From Desulfamplus sp. (lineage in GTDB: Bacteria > Desulfobacterota > Desulfobacteria > Desulfobacterales > Desulfobacteraceae), in contig JADFZJ010000032.1 in assembly GCA_015232555.1 (NCBI GenBank), positions 1 to 49,195 on the forward strand: a stretch of 49,195 nucleotides of DNA. Direction: 5' to 3'. Of the stretch, positions 17,759 to 25,893 are shown one piece after another; the first letter of the stretch is position 1, and each line of letters begins with the position of its first letter. The notes under the pieces are model-generated. The model searched no databases. It had not been told where the DNA came from and saw nothing but the letters and a program-made list of their open reading frames with translations. Made by a program: the position numbers and the translations under genes.

Positions 17759-18430
17759 ATGAAAAATTTATTTTTAGTAAGACACGCAAAAGCAGAAATC
17801 ATGAAGGAATATGATTCTGACTTTTCCCGTCCTCTAATAAAAAAAGGGCTGAAAGATGCAAAAAAAATGGCAGAAAAGATAAAAGAGAGATTTAAAGGAA
17901 ATGCTCTTTTTATCTCCAGTCCTGCAAACAGAGCTTTTGAAACAGCTCATATTTTTGCAGGAAAATTGAATTATCCGACAGTAAAGATTCTTCTTAAAGA
18001 TACTATATATTATGATCCTGCACCAGAGCAGTTGTTAGAGTTACTAAAAGAGATTGATGATGCGTACGACACTATTATACTATTCGGACATAACCCCTAT
18101 TTAAGCCAATTTGCGTCATTTTTAATAAAAGATTTTGAATTTGATATCCCTAAATCTGGGGTTGTAGCTTTTGGATTTGATAAAAAATCATGGAAAGAGA
18201 TTGAGCAACAGAGCGCAATATTAAAATTTGCTGAATATCCTGAAAAAAGTTCAAAAGATGTGAATTCATTTGAACAGAGTTTGATAATAAAAATTTCAGA
18301 AGCAATTTCAGATGCATTAAAAGATATTAACCCTGATGCTGCAAGTAATGTCCTTAAATCTATTGCTAAACACTCTGCAAAATTAGCCTGCAATTTTACA
18401 GGGAGTTTGAAAAAAGTGATTGGGGAATAG
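17759..18430 (+). CDS. SixA-like phosphohistidine phosphatase (histidine phosphatase superfamily) with C-terminal extension
   Basis: A 223-residue protein. MKNLFLVRHAKAE contains the RHG-type catalytic motif with the phospho-accepting His; ISSPANRAFETAHIF supplies the second Arg, and LFGHNPYLSQFASFL the second His. SixA proteins cleave N-phosphohistidine in phosphorelay or PTS proteins. E. coli SixA is about 160 residues; the extra 60 residues here (from about 160) form a helical region with no recognised motif. The stop TAG abuts the ppk1 ATG directly, so the two are translationally linked. It is first gene of the operon, preceded by AAAGGAA. Confidence 0.85.
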   Translation: MKNLFLVRHAKAEIMKEYDSDFSRPLIKKGLKDAKKMAEKIKERFKGNALFISSPANRAFETAHIFAGKLNYPTVKILLKDTIYYDPAPEQLLELLKEIDDAYDTIILFGHNPYLSQFASFLIKDFEFDIPKSGVVAFGFDKKSWKEIEQQSAILKFAEYPEKSSKDVNSFEQSLIIKISEAISDALKDINPDAASNVLKSIAKHSAKLACNFTGSLKKVIGE

Positions 18431-20506
18431 ATGAGCCATCAACTGATCAATAAAGAGATAAGCTGGCTCTCTTTTAATGAAAGGGTTTTGCAGGAAGCAG
18501 AAGATAAAACAGTGCCCTTGATTGAGAGAATTCGTTTTTTAGGGATATTTTCTTCAAATTTAGATGAGTTTTTCAGGGTAAGGGTTGCGGTATTAAAACG
18601 GGTTTCAAAATTAGGAAAGAGTGCCAAAGATATTATAATGTTTGACCCCATAGAGGTTCTGAAGGAGATTCAGGATATTGTCCTTATTCTTCAAAGACGT
18701 TTTGAAGCTGTCTATCAGAGAATTATGAGAGAGCTTGTTACCGAAGATATTTTTATTATAAATGAAACAGAGCTTAACCATGAACAGACAATATTTGTCA
18801 GAAACTATTTTCAGAATGAAGTCCGTCCCAAGCTATTTCCCATTATGATGGATCAGGCAGAAATCTTTCCCGACCTTAAAGATCACTCTCTCTATCTTGC
18901 TGTTGTGTTAAAGCAGGAAAAGGCTTCCAAATCTACATTTGCAATTATTGAAGTACCAACAAACACACTCTCCCGTTTTTTGATTCTGCCCCAGATAGAC
19001 AATAAAAAATATATCATGCTTCTTGATGATGTAACCAGGTTCGGACTGCTTGAAATATTTGGCAATTTTAGTTTTAAGCGAGTAGAAGCATATGCTGTCA
19101 AAGTAACAAGAGATGCTGAACTTGCCATTGAGAGTGATATCTCCGAAAGCTATATGAGAAAAATATTAAAAAGCGTGAAGCAACGCAAAGAGGGAAACCC
19201 TGTGCGGTTTATATATGACCACCACCTTCCTGAAAAATTTCTGCGGATATTTATCAAAAATCTTCGTTTAGAAGGTGCTGAAAACATAATACCAGGGGGC
19301 AGGTATCATAACTTCAAGGATTTCATGGACTTTCCTGACTTTGGTATTCAACACCTTAGATACGACAGACCTCCCAAGCTGCCTCATAAAAATATTGTCT
19401 TCAATAAAAAAATCTTCCAGTCAATTAAAAAGAGAGAGAGCATAATATACACTTGCTATCAATCATTTGATTACCTTATTGATCTTCTGAGAGAGGCAGC
19501 AATTGAAAAAGATGTTGTATCCATTAAAATGACCTTCTATCGTGCTGCCAAAAAATCAAGCGTTATGAATGCTCTTATCAATGCTGTTCGCAATGGCAAG
19601 AAAGTTACTGTAATACTTGAACTTCAGGCACGTTTTGACGAAGAGGCAAATATAAACTGGGCAGACAGGTTACAGGAAGAGGGTGTCAAGGTTATTTTCG
19701 GTGTGCCTGACCTGAAAGTTCACTCCAAGCTCTGCCTGATTACATTTAAAAAAGATTTTAAATACGCAGTAATCGGCACTGGAAATTTTAATGAAGATAC
19801 ATCAAGGATATACAGCGACCTGTTTCTGTTTACAACTGACAAAAGGCTGACCTCTGAAATTGACAGTCTTTTTCTTTTTTTCAGAAGAAACTATAACACA
19901 CCTGTTTTTCGCCACCTGATTGTCTCTCCGTTTCAGACCAGAAAGAAAATTATAAGTTTTATAGGAAACGAGATCAAAAACTGCCAGCAGGGTAAAGAAG
20001 CCTATATCATTCTCAAGCTTAATAATTTAGTTGATGCAGAGATAATTGATAATCTTTACAAGGCAAGCAAAGCAGGAGTAAAAATAACATTGATTGTCAG
20101 AAGCATGTTTTCACTAAAGACAGGGGTAAAAGATTTAAGCGAAAATATCGAGGCATTCAGCATAGTTGATAAATATCTTGAACATGCACGTATTTTTGTC
20201 TTTTCAAATGCCGGTAATCCGAAATACTTTATATCGTCAGCAGATTTGATGACCAGAAATTTGGATTCAAGGGTTGAAGTAACGTGTCCTATATATAACA
20301 AAGAACTTAAGCAGGAGTTACACAAGTTTTTGGAAATTCAATGTTCGGATAATACAAAATCAAGAATATTAAATCTTAATCAGGATAACCAGATCAGAAA
20401 AACAGGTTTCGAAAGTACTATAGATTCTGATAATAAGGATAGATGCCACAAAAAAATAAAAGCTCAAGACGCTTTCTACGAATTTCTAAAAGCAAGACAT
20501 TGTTAA
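18431..20506 (+). CDS. ppk1: Polyphosphate kinase 1
   Basis: A 691-residue, full-length Ppk1 that reversibly makes polyphosphate from ATP through a phosphohistidine intermediate. The N-terminal domain has INKEISWLSFNERVLQEA and FLGIFSSNLDEFFRVRVA. The phospholipase-D-like catalytic domains carry VIFGVPDLKVHSKLCLI (the autophosphorylated His) and KYLEHARIFVFSN (second catalytic His), plus AVIGTGNFNEDTSRIYSD and YFISSADLMTRNLDSRVEV. Nothing essential appears missing. It begins directly after the sixA-like stop. Confidence 0.96.
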   Translation: MSHQLINKEISWLSFNERVLQEAEDKTVPLIERIRFLGIFSSNLDEFFRVRVAVLKRVSKLGKSAKDIIMFDPIEVLKEIQDIVLILQRRFEAVYQRIMRELVTEDIFIINETELNHEQTIFVRNYFQNEVRPKLFPIMMDQAEIFPDLKDHSLYLAVVLKQEKASKSTFAIIEVPTNTLSRFLILPQIDNKKYIMLLDDVTRFGLLEIFGNFSFKRVEAYAVKVTRDAELAIESDISESYMRKILKSVKQRKEGNPVRFIYDHHLPEKFLRIFIKNLRLEGAENIIPGGRYHNFKDFMDFPDFGIQHLRYDRPPKLPHKNIVFNKKIFQSIKKRESIIYTCYQSFDYLIDLLREAAIEKDVVSIKMTFYRAAKKSSVMNALINAVRNGKKVTVILELQARFDEEANINWADRLQEEGVKVIFGVPDLKVHSKLCLITFKKDFKYAVIGTGNFNEDTSRIYSDLFLFTTDKRLTSEIDSLFLFFRRNYNTPVFRHLIVSPFQTRKKIISFIGNEIKNCQQGKEAYIILKLNNLVDAEIIDNLYKASKAGVKITLIVRSMFSLKTGVKDLSENIEAFSIVDKYLEHARIFVFSNAGNPKYFISSADLMTRNLDSRVEVTCPIYNKELKQELHKFLEIQCSDNTKSRILNLNQDNQIRKTGFESTIDSDNKDRCHKKIKAQDAFYEFLKARHC

Positions 20507-20554
20507 AAATCAATAGTTCTAATTTGTGATTTATAAAAATTAAGGAGGTAAACA

Positions 20555-21448
20555 TTGAAATTTGCATCTGTTGATATAGGCTCAAATGCAGTGAGGCTGC
20601 TTTTGGCTCAGGTTTTAAATAACGGACGTCCATTTTTTTCAAAAGACTCTTTAGTCAGAATTCCAATAAGATTAGGCGAAGATGCCTTTACAGATGGTGT
20701 TATTTCTGATGAAAAAAGAGAAAAACTCGTGAATGCCATGATTGGATTTAAATATATCATAGATGCTTATAAACCTGTAGATTTCATGGCGTGTGCCACT
20801 GCTGCCATGAGAGAAGCCTCTAATAGTGAAGAGATTATATCTGAAATTAAAGAAAAATCAGGGATAGAACTTGAAGTTATAAATGGACGCAAAGAGGCAG
20901 AAATCATCTGTTTCAACCATATTGAACAAAATCTCTCATCTACAGGTAAATCATATCTTCACATTGATGTTGGAGGTGGCAGCACTGAGATGACACTTTT
21001 TTCTAAAGGCAAAACTATTGTTTCTGAGTCATTCAATATTGGAGCAGTAAGAATAATCAAGGAAAAGGTAACTGAAAGCAATTGGAATACAATGAAGTCA
21101 TGGGTAAAAGAGCAGGTGAAAAGGCATGACAGACCCATAGAGGCTATCGGAAGCGGCGGCAATATCAATAAAATATATAAGTTTGCGGGTAAAAAAGATC
21201 AGACATATATGTCATACAAACGAGTGGAAAAGATTTTTAACTATTTGAATTCATTTTCATTTGATGAGAGGATCAGAATATTAAATCTTCATACTGACAG
21301 GGCTGATGTAATAATTCCAGCAGCTTCCACGTTTTTGAAAATTATGAAATGGGGAAAAATAGAGAAAATTCATGTGCCGCAAATAGGTCTTGCAGACGGA
21401 CTTGTCAGGTCACTTTATCAGAAACATAATGTTAAGCAAGAATTTTAA
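20555..21448 (+). CDS. ppx: Exopolyphosphatase / guanosine pentaphosphate phosphatase (Ppx/GppA) family, short form
   Basis: A 297-residue ASKHA-fold protein with FASVDIGSNAVRLLLAQV (phosphate 1 loop), MACATAAMREASN, and the phosphate 2 motif YLHIDVGGGSTEMTLFSKG. It contains only the two ASKHA domains (E. coli Ppx has about 510 residues and extra HD-like domains), so it belongs to the short Ppx2/GppA class. It could remove terminal phosphate from polyphosphate or from pppGpp. The TTG start is backed by a near-perfect AAGGAGG. It follows ppk1 by 48 bases, pairing synthesis and breakdown. Confidence 0.92.
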   Translation: MKFASVDIGSNAVRLLLAQVLNNGRPFFSKDSLVRIPIRLGEDAFTDGVISDEKREKLVNAMIGFKYIIDAYKPVDFMACATAAMREASNSEEIISEIKEKSGIELEVINGRKEAEIICFNHIEQNLSSTGKSYLHIDVGGGSTEMTLFSKGKTIVSESFNIGAVRIIKEKVTESNWNTMKSWVKEQVKRHDRPIEAIGSGGNINKIYKFAGKKDQTYMSYKRVEKIFNYLNSFSFDERIRILNLHTDRADVIIPAASTFLKIMKWGKIEKIHVPQIGLADGLVRSLYQKHNVKQEF

Positions 21449-21476
21449 AAACTGATTTACGCAGGAGTTTAGAGTT

Positions 21477-22337
21477 ATGCAGGAGTTCAAAGATTATTAT
21501 ATTTCAAGAGAGACTGAGATTACCAAACACTTTTCCATTGCTTCGGAAAGTGCCAATGAATATTCTATACACGAACTTAGAGTAGAGATAAAAAAAATAA
21601 GGGCTTTTCTTGAACTGATTAAAGGGATTACACCCTATTTTGATCTTAGAAAAGCATATCAACCTATAAAAAAAATGTTTAAAGCTGCTGCACCAATACG
21701 AGATGCTCAGGTGCTTCAGACAATGACAAGAGAGTATATTTCAGAAGTTGGTTTGGATGTAAATTTGAGCGAATATTTTAATTTGCTCAAACAGAAAGAG
21801 ATGGCGGGGAAACGAGAGTTTTTTAAATTCTGCAAAAAATTTAATCTGTCTGTTCTCCCAAAAAACTGGTCTGCTGTGGAAAGTGCACTTGCAGCAGTCG
21901 CAAAATATGGTGACTCTCTAAAATCTGATGAAGATAAAATCAGTCAATATTCAAAAGATTATCTTAAAACTTTGTTTGACCTTTTAGACGGTTTTAGGAA
22001 TAAAAGCGTGCTGGAAGAGAAAGATTTCCATGATATCAGGATATTGTGCAAAAAGAGTCGCTATACTTTAGAGATACTATCCAGCCTATTTTCCCCTGAA
22101 TCTTTTGAGCTTATGAATAAAAACTTAAAGATAGTACATCAACCTTTAGGACAGTGGCATGACACAGATGCCGCAATTACACTATTAAATCAGGTGTTGG
22201 CAGATAAGACTCTTAAACCTCTTTTTAGCGAATCATCATATAATGATACGCTGCAATCTTTTCAGGTAAGAAAGCAGCATTTTAATGACCTTTTTTTAGG
22301 ACGCTTTAAGACACTTAATCTAAAGGAGATTTTTTAA
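21477..22337 (+). CDS. CHAD domain polyphosphate-binding protein
   Basis: A 286-residue all-helical protein built from the CHAD (conserved histidine alpha-helical domain) repeat: IHELRVEIKKIRAFLELIKG with the conserved His and basic face, AAAPIRDAQVLQ, FHDIRILCKKSRYTLEIL and VHQPLGQWHDTDAAITLL. CHAD domains bind polyphosphate through these His/Arg/Lys positions and localise to granules. No CYTH domain is attached. It follows ppx by 28 bases and precedes phoU by one base, which puts it firmly in the polyphosphate operon. Confidence 0.9.
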   Translation: MQEFKDYYISRETEITKHFSIASESANEYSIHELRVEIKKIRAFLELIKGITPYFDLRKAYQPIKKMFKAAAPIRDAQVLQTMTREYISEVGLDVNLSEYFNLLKQKEMAGKREFFKFCKKFNLSVLPKNWSAVESALAAVAKYGDSLKSDEDKISQYSKDYLKTLFDLLDGFRNKSVLEEKDFHDIRILCKKSRYTLEILSSLFSPESFELMNKNLKIVHQPLGQWHDTDAAITLLNQVLADKTLKPLFSESSYNDTLQSFQVRKQHFNDLFLGRFKTLNLKEIF

Positions 22338-22338
22338 T

Positions 22339-22992
22339 ATGGCTGCAAATTTACAAAAAGAGCTGAACAAGATAAAGCAATCCATTCTATCGCTTGGGGC
22401 AATGGTGGAACACCGTTTCAGAAAGGCAATAGATGCTGTAAAACAAGGAGATAGAGCTATTGCAGAGTCAATTATAGATTCTGATGTTGAGATAGATGAA
22501 TTAGAAGTTGATATTGAAGAGGAGTGCCTTAAAATTTTGGCACTTTATCAGCCAGTTGCAGTTGATTTAAGATTTATAATTGCTGTAATAAAAATCAACA
22601 ATGATCTTGAACGGGTAGCTGATGAAGCTGTCAACATTGCACAGAGAGTTAGAACAATTTCTGGTAAAAACATGGGCAGATATGATTTTGACTACACCCG
22701 AATGGCAGAACTTGCGGGTCTCATGCTTAAAAAAAGCCTTGATGCTTTGGTTCAGATGGATTCAGACATAGCAGAATCTGTACAGATCACCGATAAACAG
22801 GTAAATGCAATTAGAAATGATGCGTATGATGCCATGAAAGCTGCAATGATAACAGCTCCCGAATATGCCGGACAGATTGTAAACCGCTATCTTATTTCAA
22901 GACATTTAGAGCGAATAGGTGATCACGCCACAAACATTGCTGAAGAGGTCAGACACCTTGTAGATGGCAGAATTGTCAGACATGAAATCTAA
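22339..22992 (+). CDS. phoU: Phosphate signalling protein PhoU
   Basis: A 217-residue, six-helix PhoU with the two metal-binding signatures IDELEVDIEEECLKILALYQ followed by LRFIIAVIKINNDLERVADEA, and ISRHLERIGDHATNIAEEV. PhoU represses the PhoR-PhoB response and modulates Pst transport; no pst or phoRB genes are in the window, so this copy is located with polyphosphate genes instead. One base separates it from the CHAD gene. Confidence 0.95.
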   Translation: MAANLQKELNKIKQSILSLGAMVEHRFRKAIDAVKQGDRAIAESIIDSDVEIDELEVDIEEECLKILALYQPVAVDLRFIIAVIKINNDLERVADEAVNIAQRVRTISGKNMGRYDFDYTRMAELAGLMLKKSLDALVQMDSDIAESVQITDKQVNAIRNDAYDAMKAAMITAPEYAGQIVNRYLISRHLERIGDHATNIAEEVRHLVDGRIVRHEI

Positions 22993-23010
22993 AGGAAATG
23001 GTTTTAAACT

Positions 23011-24138
23011 ATGCAGATGAACTCTTTAAACGTTTCACCAGATTTTCCATGTTTTCCTGATAATGCAAAATCACTTGCAAACAGATATTTAACAAAAGAG
23101 ATTTACGAAAGGTTAATCCATATTAAAACCCAATATGGGTTTACACTTTACGATGCAATAAGATCAGGGCTTGAGAATCCAGACAGCTCAATCGGAATCT
23201 ATGCAGGTGATGCTGAAAGTTACGAACTCTTTTCGGACATATTCATACCAGTTATCCAACGTTATCACAGCATTGAAGTGCTGAAGCACCATATTAAATC
23301 CACAACATCATCTTCTTTTACATCAATTATAGCTGATAGGTTAGATTTAATGGAAAGCAGATTTCCTGATCCAGACCGAGAACATAAATATATTATATCA
23401 ACCCGCATACGTGTTGCCAGAAATTTGAACGGTTTCCCATTTACCCCAATTATATCCACCTTTGATAGAAAACGGGTAGAAAAAATAATTATCCAAGCTC
23501 TTGAAAATATTCCTTCTCCATTAAAAGGAGTGTACCGCTCAATTCAGCCGTCTCTTATTATTAAATCCTCTTTTGATAAATCATTTTTCAGAAAAGGTGA
23601 TCGATTTCAAGATGCCGCTGGTATTAACCGTGATTGGCCTGATTCCAGAGGAATTTTTGAATCTGATGACAAAAAATTTATGGTTTGGGTTAATGAAGAG
23701 GATCATTTACGAGTTATATCCATAGATAAGACAGGAGATATATCAGGTGTATTTAAACGTCTGATAATGGGAGTCAAGGATATAGAGAACAATCTCAATC
23801 TGAAAAACATCTCATTTGCATGGAATCAGGAATTAGGGTATTTGACTGCCTGTCCATCAAATCTTGGAACTTCGATGAGAGCGAGTGTTCACATACAACT
23901 GCCCAACCTGTTCAAAAATAAACATCTGCTTAATAACGCAGCAACTCAACTTCAACTACAGATCAGGGGTACAAAGGGTGAGAATAGTGATGTTGAATCA
24001 GCAGTTTTTGATATTAGTAACATACAAAGACTTGGTGTGACAGAAAAACAATGTGTTGAAATTCTGTATAAAGGTCTTTGCAAGATTATTGAATTAGAAG
24101 AAGATTTGGCTAATTATAATCCCCTCTCTGAAACTTAA
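23011..24138 (+). CDS. Arginine-kinase-type phosphagen kinase (ATP:guanido phosphotransferase)
   Basis: A 375-residue, two-domain phosphagen kinase of animal arginine kinase length. The N-terminal domain ends with SSIGIYAGDAESYELF (about residues 59-74), matching the short guanidine-specificity loop of arginine kinases. The catalytic domain has STRIRVAR (130-137), WVNEEDHLRVISI (226-238, catalytic Glu), ACPSNLGTSMRASVHI with the reactive Cys281, and LQIRGTKGE (317-324, second Glu), so the ATP-binding Arg set is present. Two His residues usual in the family are changed: RGI-x-H is RGIFES, and RGEH is KGEN. McsB protein-arginine kinases lack the N-terminal domain, so this is not McsB. It follows phoU by 18 bases. 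Confidence 0.92.
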   Translation: MQMNSLNVSPDFPCFPDNAKSLANRYLTKEIYERLIHIKTQYGFTLYDAIRSGLENPDSSIGIYAGDAESYELFSDIFIPVIQRYHSIEVLKHHIKSTTSSSFTSIIADRLDLMESRFPDPDREHKYIISTRIRVARNLNGFPFTPIISTFDRKRVEKIIIQALENIPSPLKGVYRSIQPSLIIKSSFDKSFFRKGDRFQDAAGINRDWPDSRGIFESDDKKFMVWVNEEDHLRVISIDKTGDISGVFKRLIMGVKDIENNLNLKNISFAWNQELGYLTACPSNLGTSMRASVHIQLPNLFKNKHLLNNAATQLQLQIRGTKGENSDVESAVFDISNIQRLGVTEKQCVEILYKGLCKIIELEEDLANYNPLSET

Positions 24139-24628
24139 TATACTCTGAATGTGCTGCAATGGCACATTCACGCACAATATCCATTAGCTCTTGATCTTCA
24201 CTAATACTTGAATCTTGAGTCTTTTGAAGCAGGTTTTCAGCATTAGTTTTTATCTCCTCAAGCAGAGTATTAATATCTTTAAGAGATACTGTCGAATTTC
24301 CTAACTGGTTTGAATAAAGGCTCAGTTTTTCAACAAGTTCGTCAGTTTCACTCTCAAGCTCTGATAATGGACTATTGAGGCTAATATTGTTGATAGCAGA
24401 AATTTCTGACAACAGCTCAGTTTTGCCAATCTCCTGAACAGATGCAATTGCTCCAGCCTCATGTATAATTCCTGTAACTCCTGCTGTCTCTCCCCCTTCT
24501 GTATTGCCCTTAACTGCCTTGCCAAGTAACTGCTTGAACAGATCGGCATTTTCAACACTTCCTGTTTTGCCCGAGGAAAGAGGGTGCGTTTTATTGAGGG
24601 GCGTATAGCCGCTTATTGAATCTATCAT
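24110..24628 (-). CDS. Hypothetical protein downstream of flgM, probably flagellar rod/hook related
   Basis: A 172-residue Ser/Glu-rich protein, MIDSISGYTPLNKTHP onward, with mostly helical predicted structure (residues 60-172) and no signal peptide or membrane segment. The ATG at 24628 is preferred over an upstream GTG because GAGGTG lies six bases upstream. It lies on the same strand, 326 bases beyond flgM. Its composition resembles small flagellar export or chaperone substrates, but no family is recognised. Its last 29 bases overlap the end of the convergent phosphagen kinase gene. Confidence 0.6.
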   Translation of the reverse strand: MIDSISGYTPLNKTHPLSSGKTGSVENADLFKQLLGKAVKGNTEGGETAGVTGIIHEAGAIASVQEIGKTELLSEISAINNISLNSPLSELESETDELVEKLSLYSNQLGNSTVSLKDINTLLEEIKTNAENLLQKTQDSSISEDQELMDIVRECAIAAHSEYIKFQRGDYN

Positions 24629-24954
24629 ATGGATCACCTCTTCTTATATATATTTCAATCCTGACTCTTTAGCTCTACAATCTCTGTATTAACAACACAA
24701 GCAAAAAGTAGTCCGACATAATAAACAATTGAAAAAATATTCTTTAACAGCCTGTTTATACTACATTTTTTAAATTAAATTGACTCAATTAAGAAAAGAG
24801 AATTATTTTTGTGCTGGTAAAAATGGTAGGTTTTAAAGCAGTGTTTTGGTTTTAGGCAGGAAATTTTTTATTAGAGGGAATTTTTTGCAGTGTTATAGAA
24901 ACAAGCTATTTCTGACCGCTTGTTTCAACGGTCAGAAAATATCTGTTGTCAGAA
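24629..24954. other. 326-base intergenic region with interleaved dyads
   Basis: No gene is visible. The flgM-proximal end carries two interleaved inverted repeats (listed separately). The remainder is AT-rich with T- and A-runs and no recognised promoter. Confidence 0.5.
24898..24937. promoter_or_regulatory. Two interleaved inverted repeats downstream of flgM
   Basis: Pair A is GAAACAAGC (24898-24906) with GCTTGTTTC (24918-24926); pair B is TTCTGACCG (24910-24918) with CGGTCAGAA (24929-24937). All arms are perfect 9-mers. Because the order is A, B, A', B', the hairpins exclude each other or form an H-type pseudoknot. It may act as a terminator or as a regulatory element in the flgM transcript; there is no clear U-tract. 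Confidence 0.5.
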
Positions 24955-25248
24955 TCAGATAAAAAATGCATTCATAAACTTTTCAGCAACTTTTTCAGGT
25001 TCAATGCTGTAGGTTCCACGTGCTATTGAGTCTTTCAGAGCATTGATTTTATCAGTTCTGTTGTCCTGAGGAGCATCCATAGCAGCAGAAATTTTCTGAA
25101 GTTGCAGCGTTGTATCAGAAAAGGTTACGCTGTCATTTTTTCCACTCTTTACAGAGCTTTCAGCAGTAGCAAATTTAGACAATCTACTGCTTTCAGGCTG
25201 TGAGTATGACTTAGGAATAAATATAGTGTTAGGGTTTTGAATTCTCAT
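24955..25248 (-). CDS. flgM: Anti-sigma-28 factor FlgM
   Basis: A 97-residue protein with the FlgM layout: a polar, disordered N-terminal half and a C-terminal helical sigma-binding region, KINALKDSIARGTYSIEPEKVAEKFM, whose pattern (R...I..G.Y.ID...VA..M) is diagnostic. The flanking peptide SVTFSDTTLQLQKI matches the D.V.LS....L region. FlgM binds FliA until the hook-basal body exports it. Start at 25248 follows GAGGTGAG. It sits 16 bases after the DVU0524-like gene. Confidence 0.88.
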   Translation of the reverse strand: MRIQNPNTIFIPKSYSQPESSRLSKFATAESSVKSGKNDSVTFSDTTLQLQKISAAMDAPQDNRTDKINALKDSIARGTYSIEPEKVAEKFMNAFFI

Positions 25249-25264
25249 ATGCTCACCTCTCTGG

Positions 25265-25690
25265 TTACATCTCTCTGGTTTCACCAGCAGCTTCTCTTGC
25301 TAATTGGGTCATCCGTTTCATCACAAAGTTGGAATCTTCTACAGAAAGTGTCTGGGTAGTCTTCTGGTTATTTTCATCAATAGAGTTAAAGCTAAACTTC
25401 TCGCCTTTTCTTTTGATAAAATCAATCTGTCCGCCCATCTCTTTTTCCAGTTGCCCCGCAATCTCTTTTTCCATAGCCTCCTGCGGACCAACCGTTGTAA
25501 TTTTATCCACAATCCCTGCTGCAACCTTTTCTATAATTGCAGCTCTTTTTCCTTCTGCAGAGATTTTGACCTTATCAGAAGATTGGATATCATTGCCAGC
25601 TTGTTGGTTTCTGGCTATAACACGTCCCTGGCTTAATTGCCTGCTGTAAACCTTGAGAACATTCTGTATTTGATATGATGGAATCTGCAT
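25265..25690 (-). CDS. DVU0524-family FlgM-associated protein
   Basis: A 141-residue protein opening MQIPSYQIQNVLKVYSRQLS, followed by DKVKISAEGKRAAIIEKVA (the same DKV.IS.E motif as flagellar proteins), a basic helix IDFIKRKGEKFSFNSID and a C-terminal helix MKRMTQLAREAAGE. This arrangement, directly upstream of flgM, matches the DVU0524 FlgM-associated family of Desulfovibrio and relatives. Function is unknown; co-regulation with flgM is likely. Start at 25690 follows AAGGAG. Confidence 0.75.
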   Translation of the reverse strand: MQIPSYQIQNVLKVYSRQLSQGRVIARNQQAGNDIQSSDKVKISAEGKRAAIIEKVAAGIVDKITTVGPQEAMEKEIAGQLEKEMGGQIDFIKRKGEKFSFNSIDENNQKTTQTLSVEDSNFVMKRMTQLAREAAGETREM

Positions 25691-25893
25691 GGTCTTTTTC
25701 TCCTTTATCCACCAAATCGGCATATAAGAGTCAAAACTAAAATTTTTTTCATCTTTAACCTATAAAAACTCATCTGACCTAACTATAAAAATTACCCTGT
25801 AAATTACTCTATAATGGACATGCAATGATTTTACACAACGAGAAATGAAAGCCAGTTAAGAGACTTTCATATAAAGAATCACCGTTTTTTAAT

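Noticed and set aside
23011-24138. Phosphagen kinase gene as McsB protein-arginine kinase
   Set aside because: It has the complete N-terminal phosphagen-kinase domain and guanidine-specificity loop, and no mcsA, ctsR or clpC neighbour.
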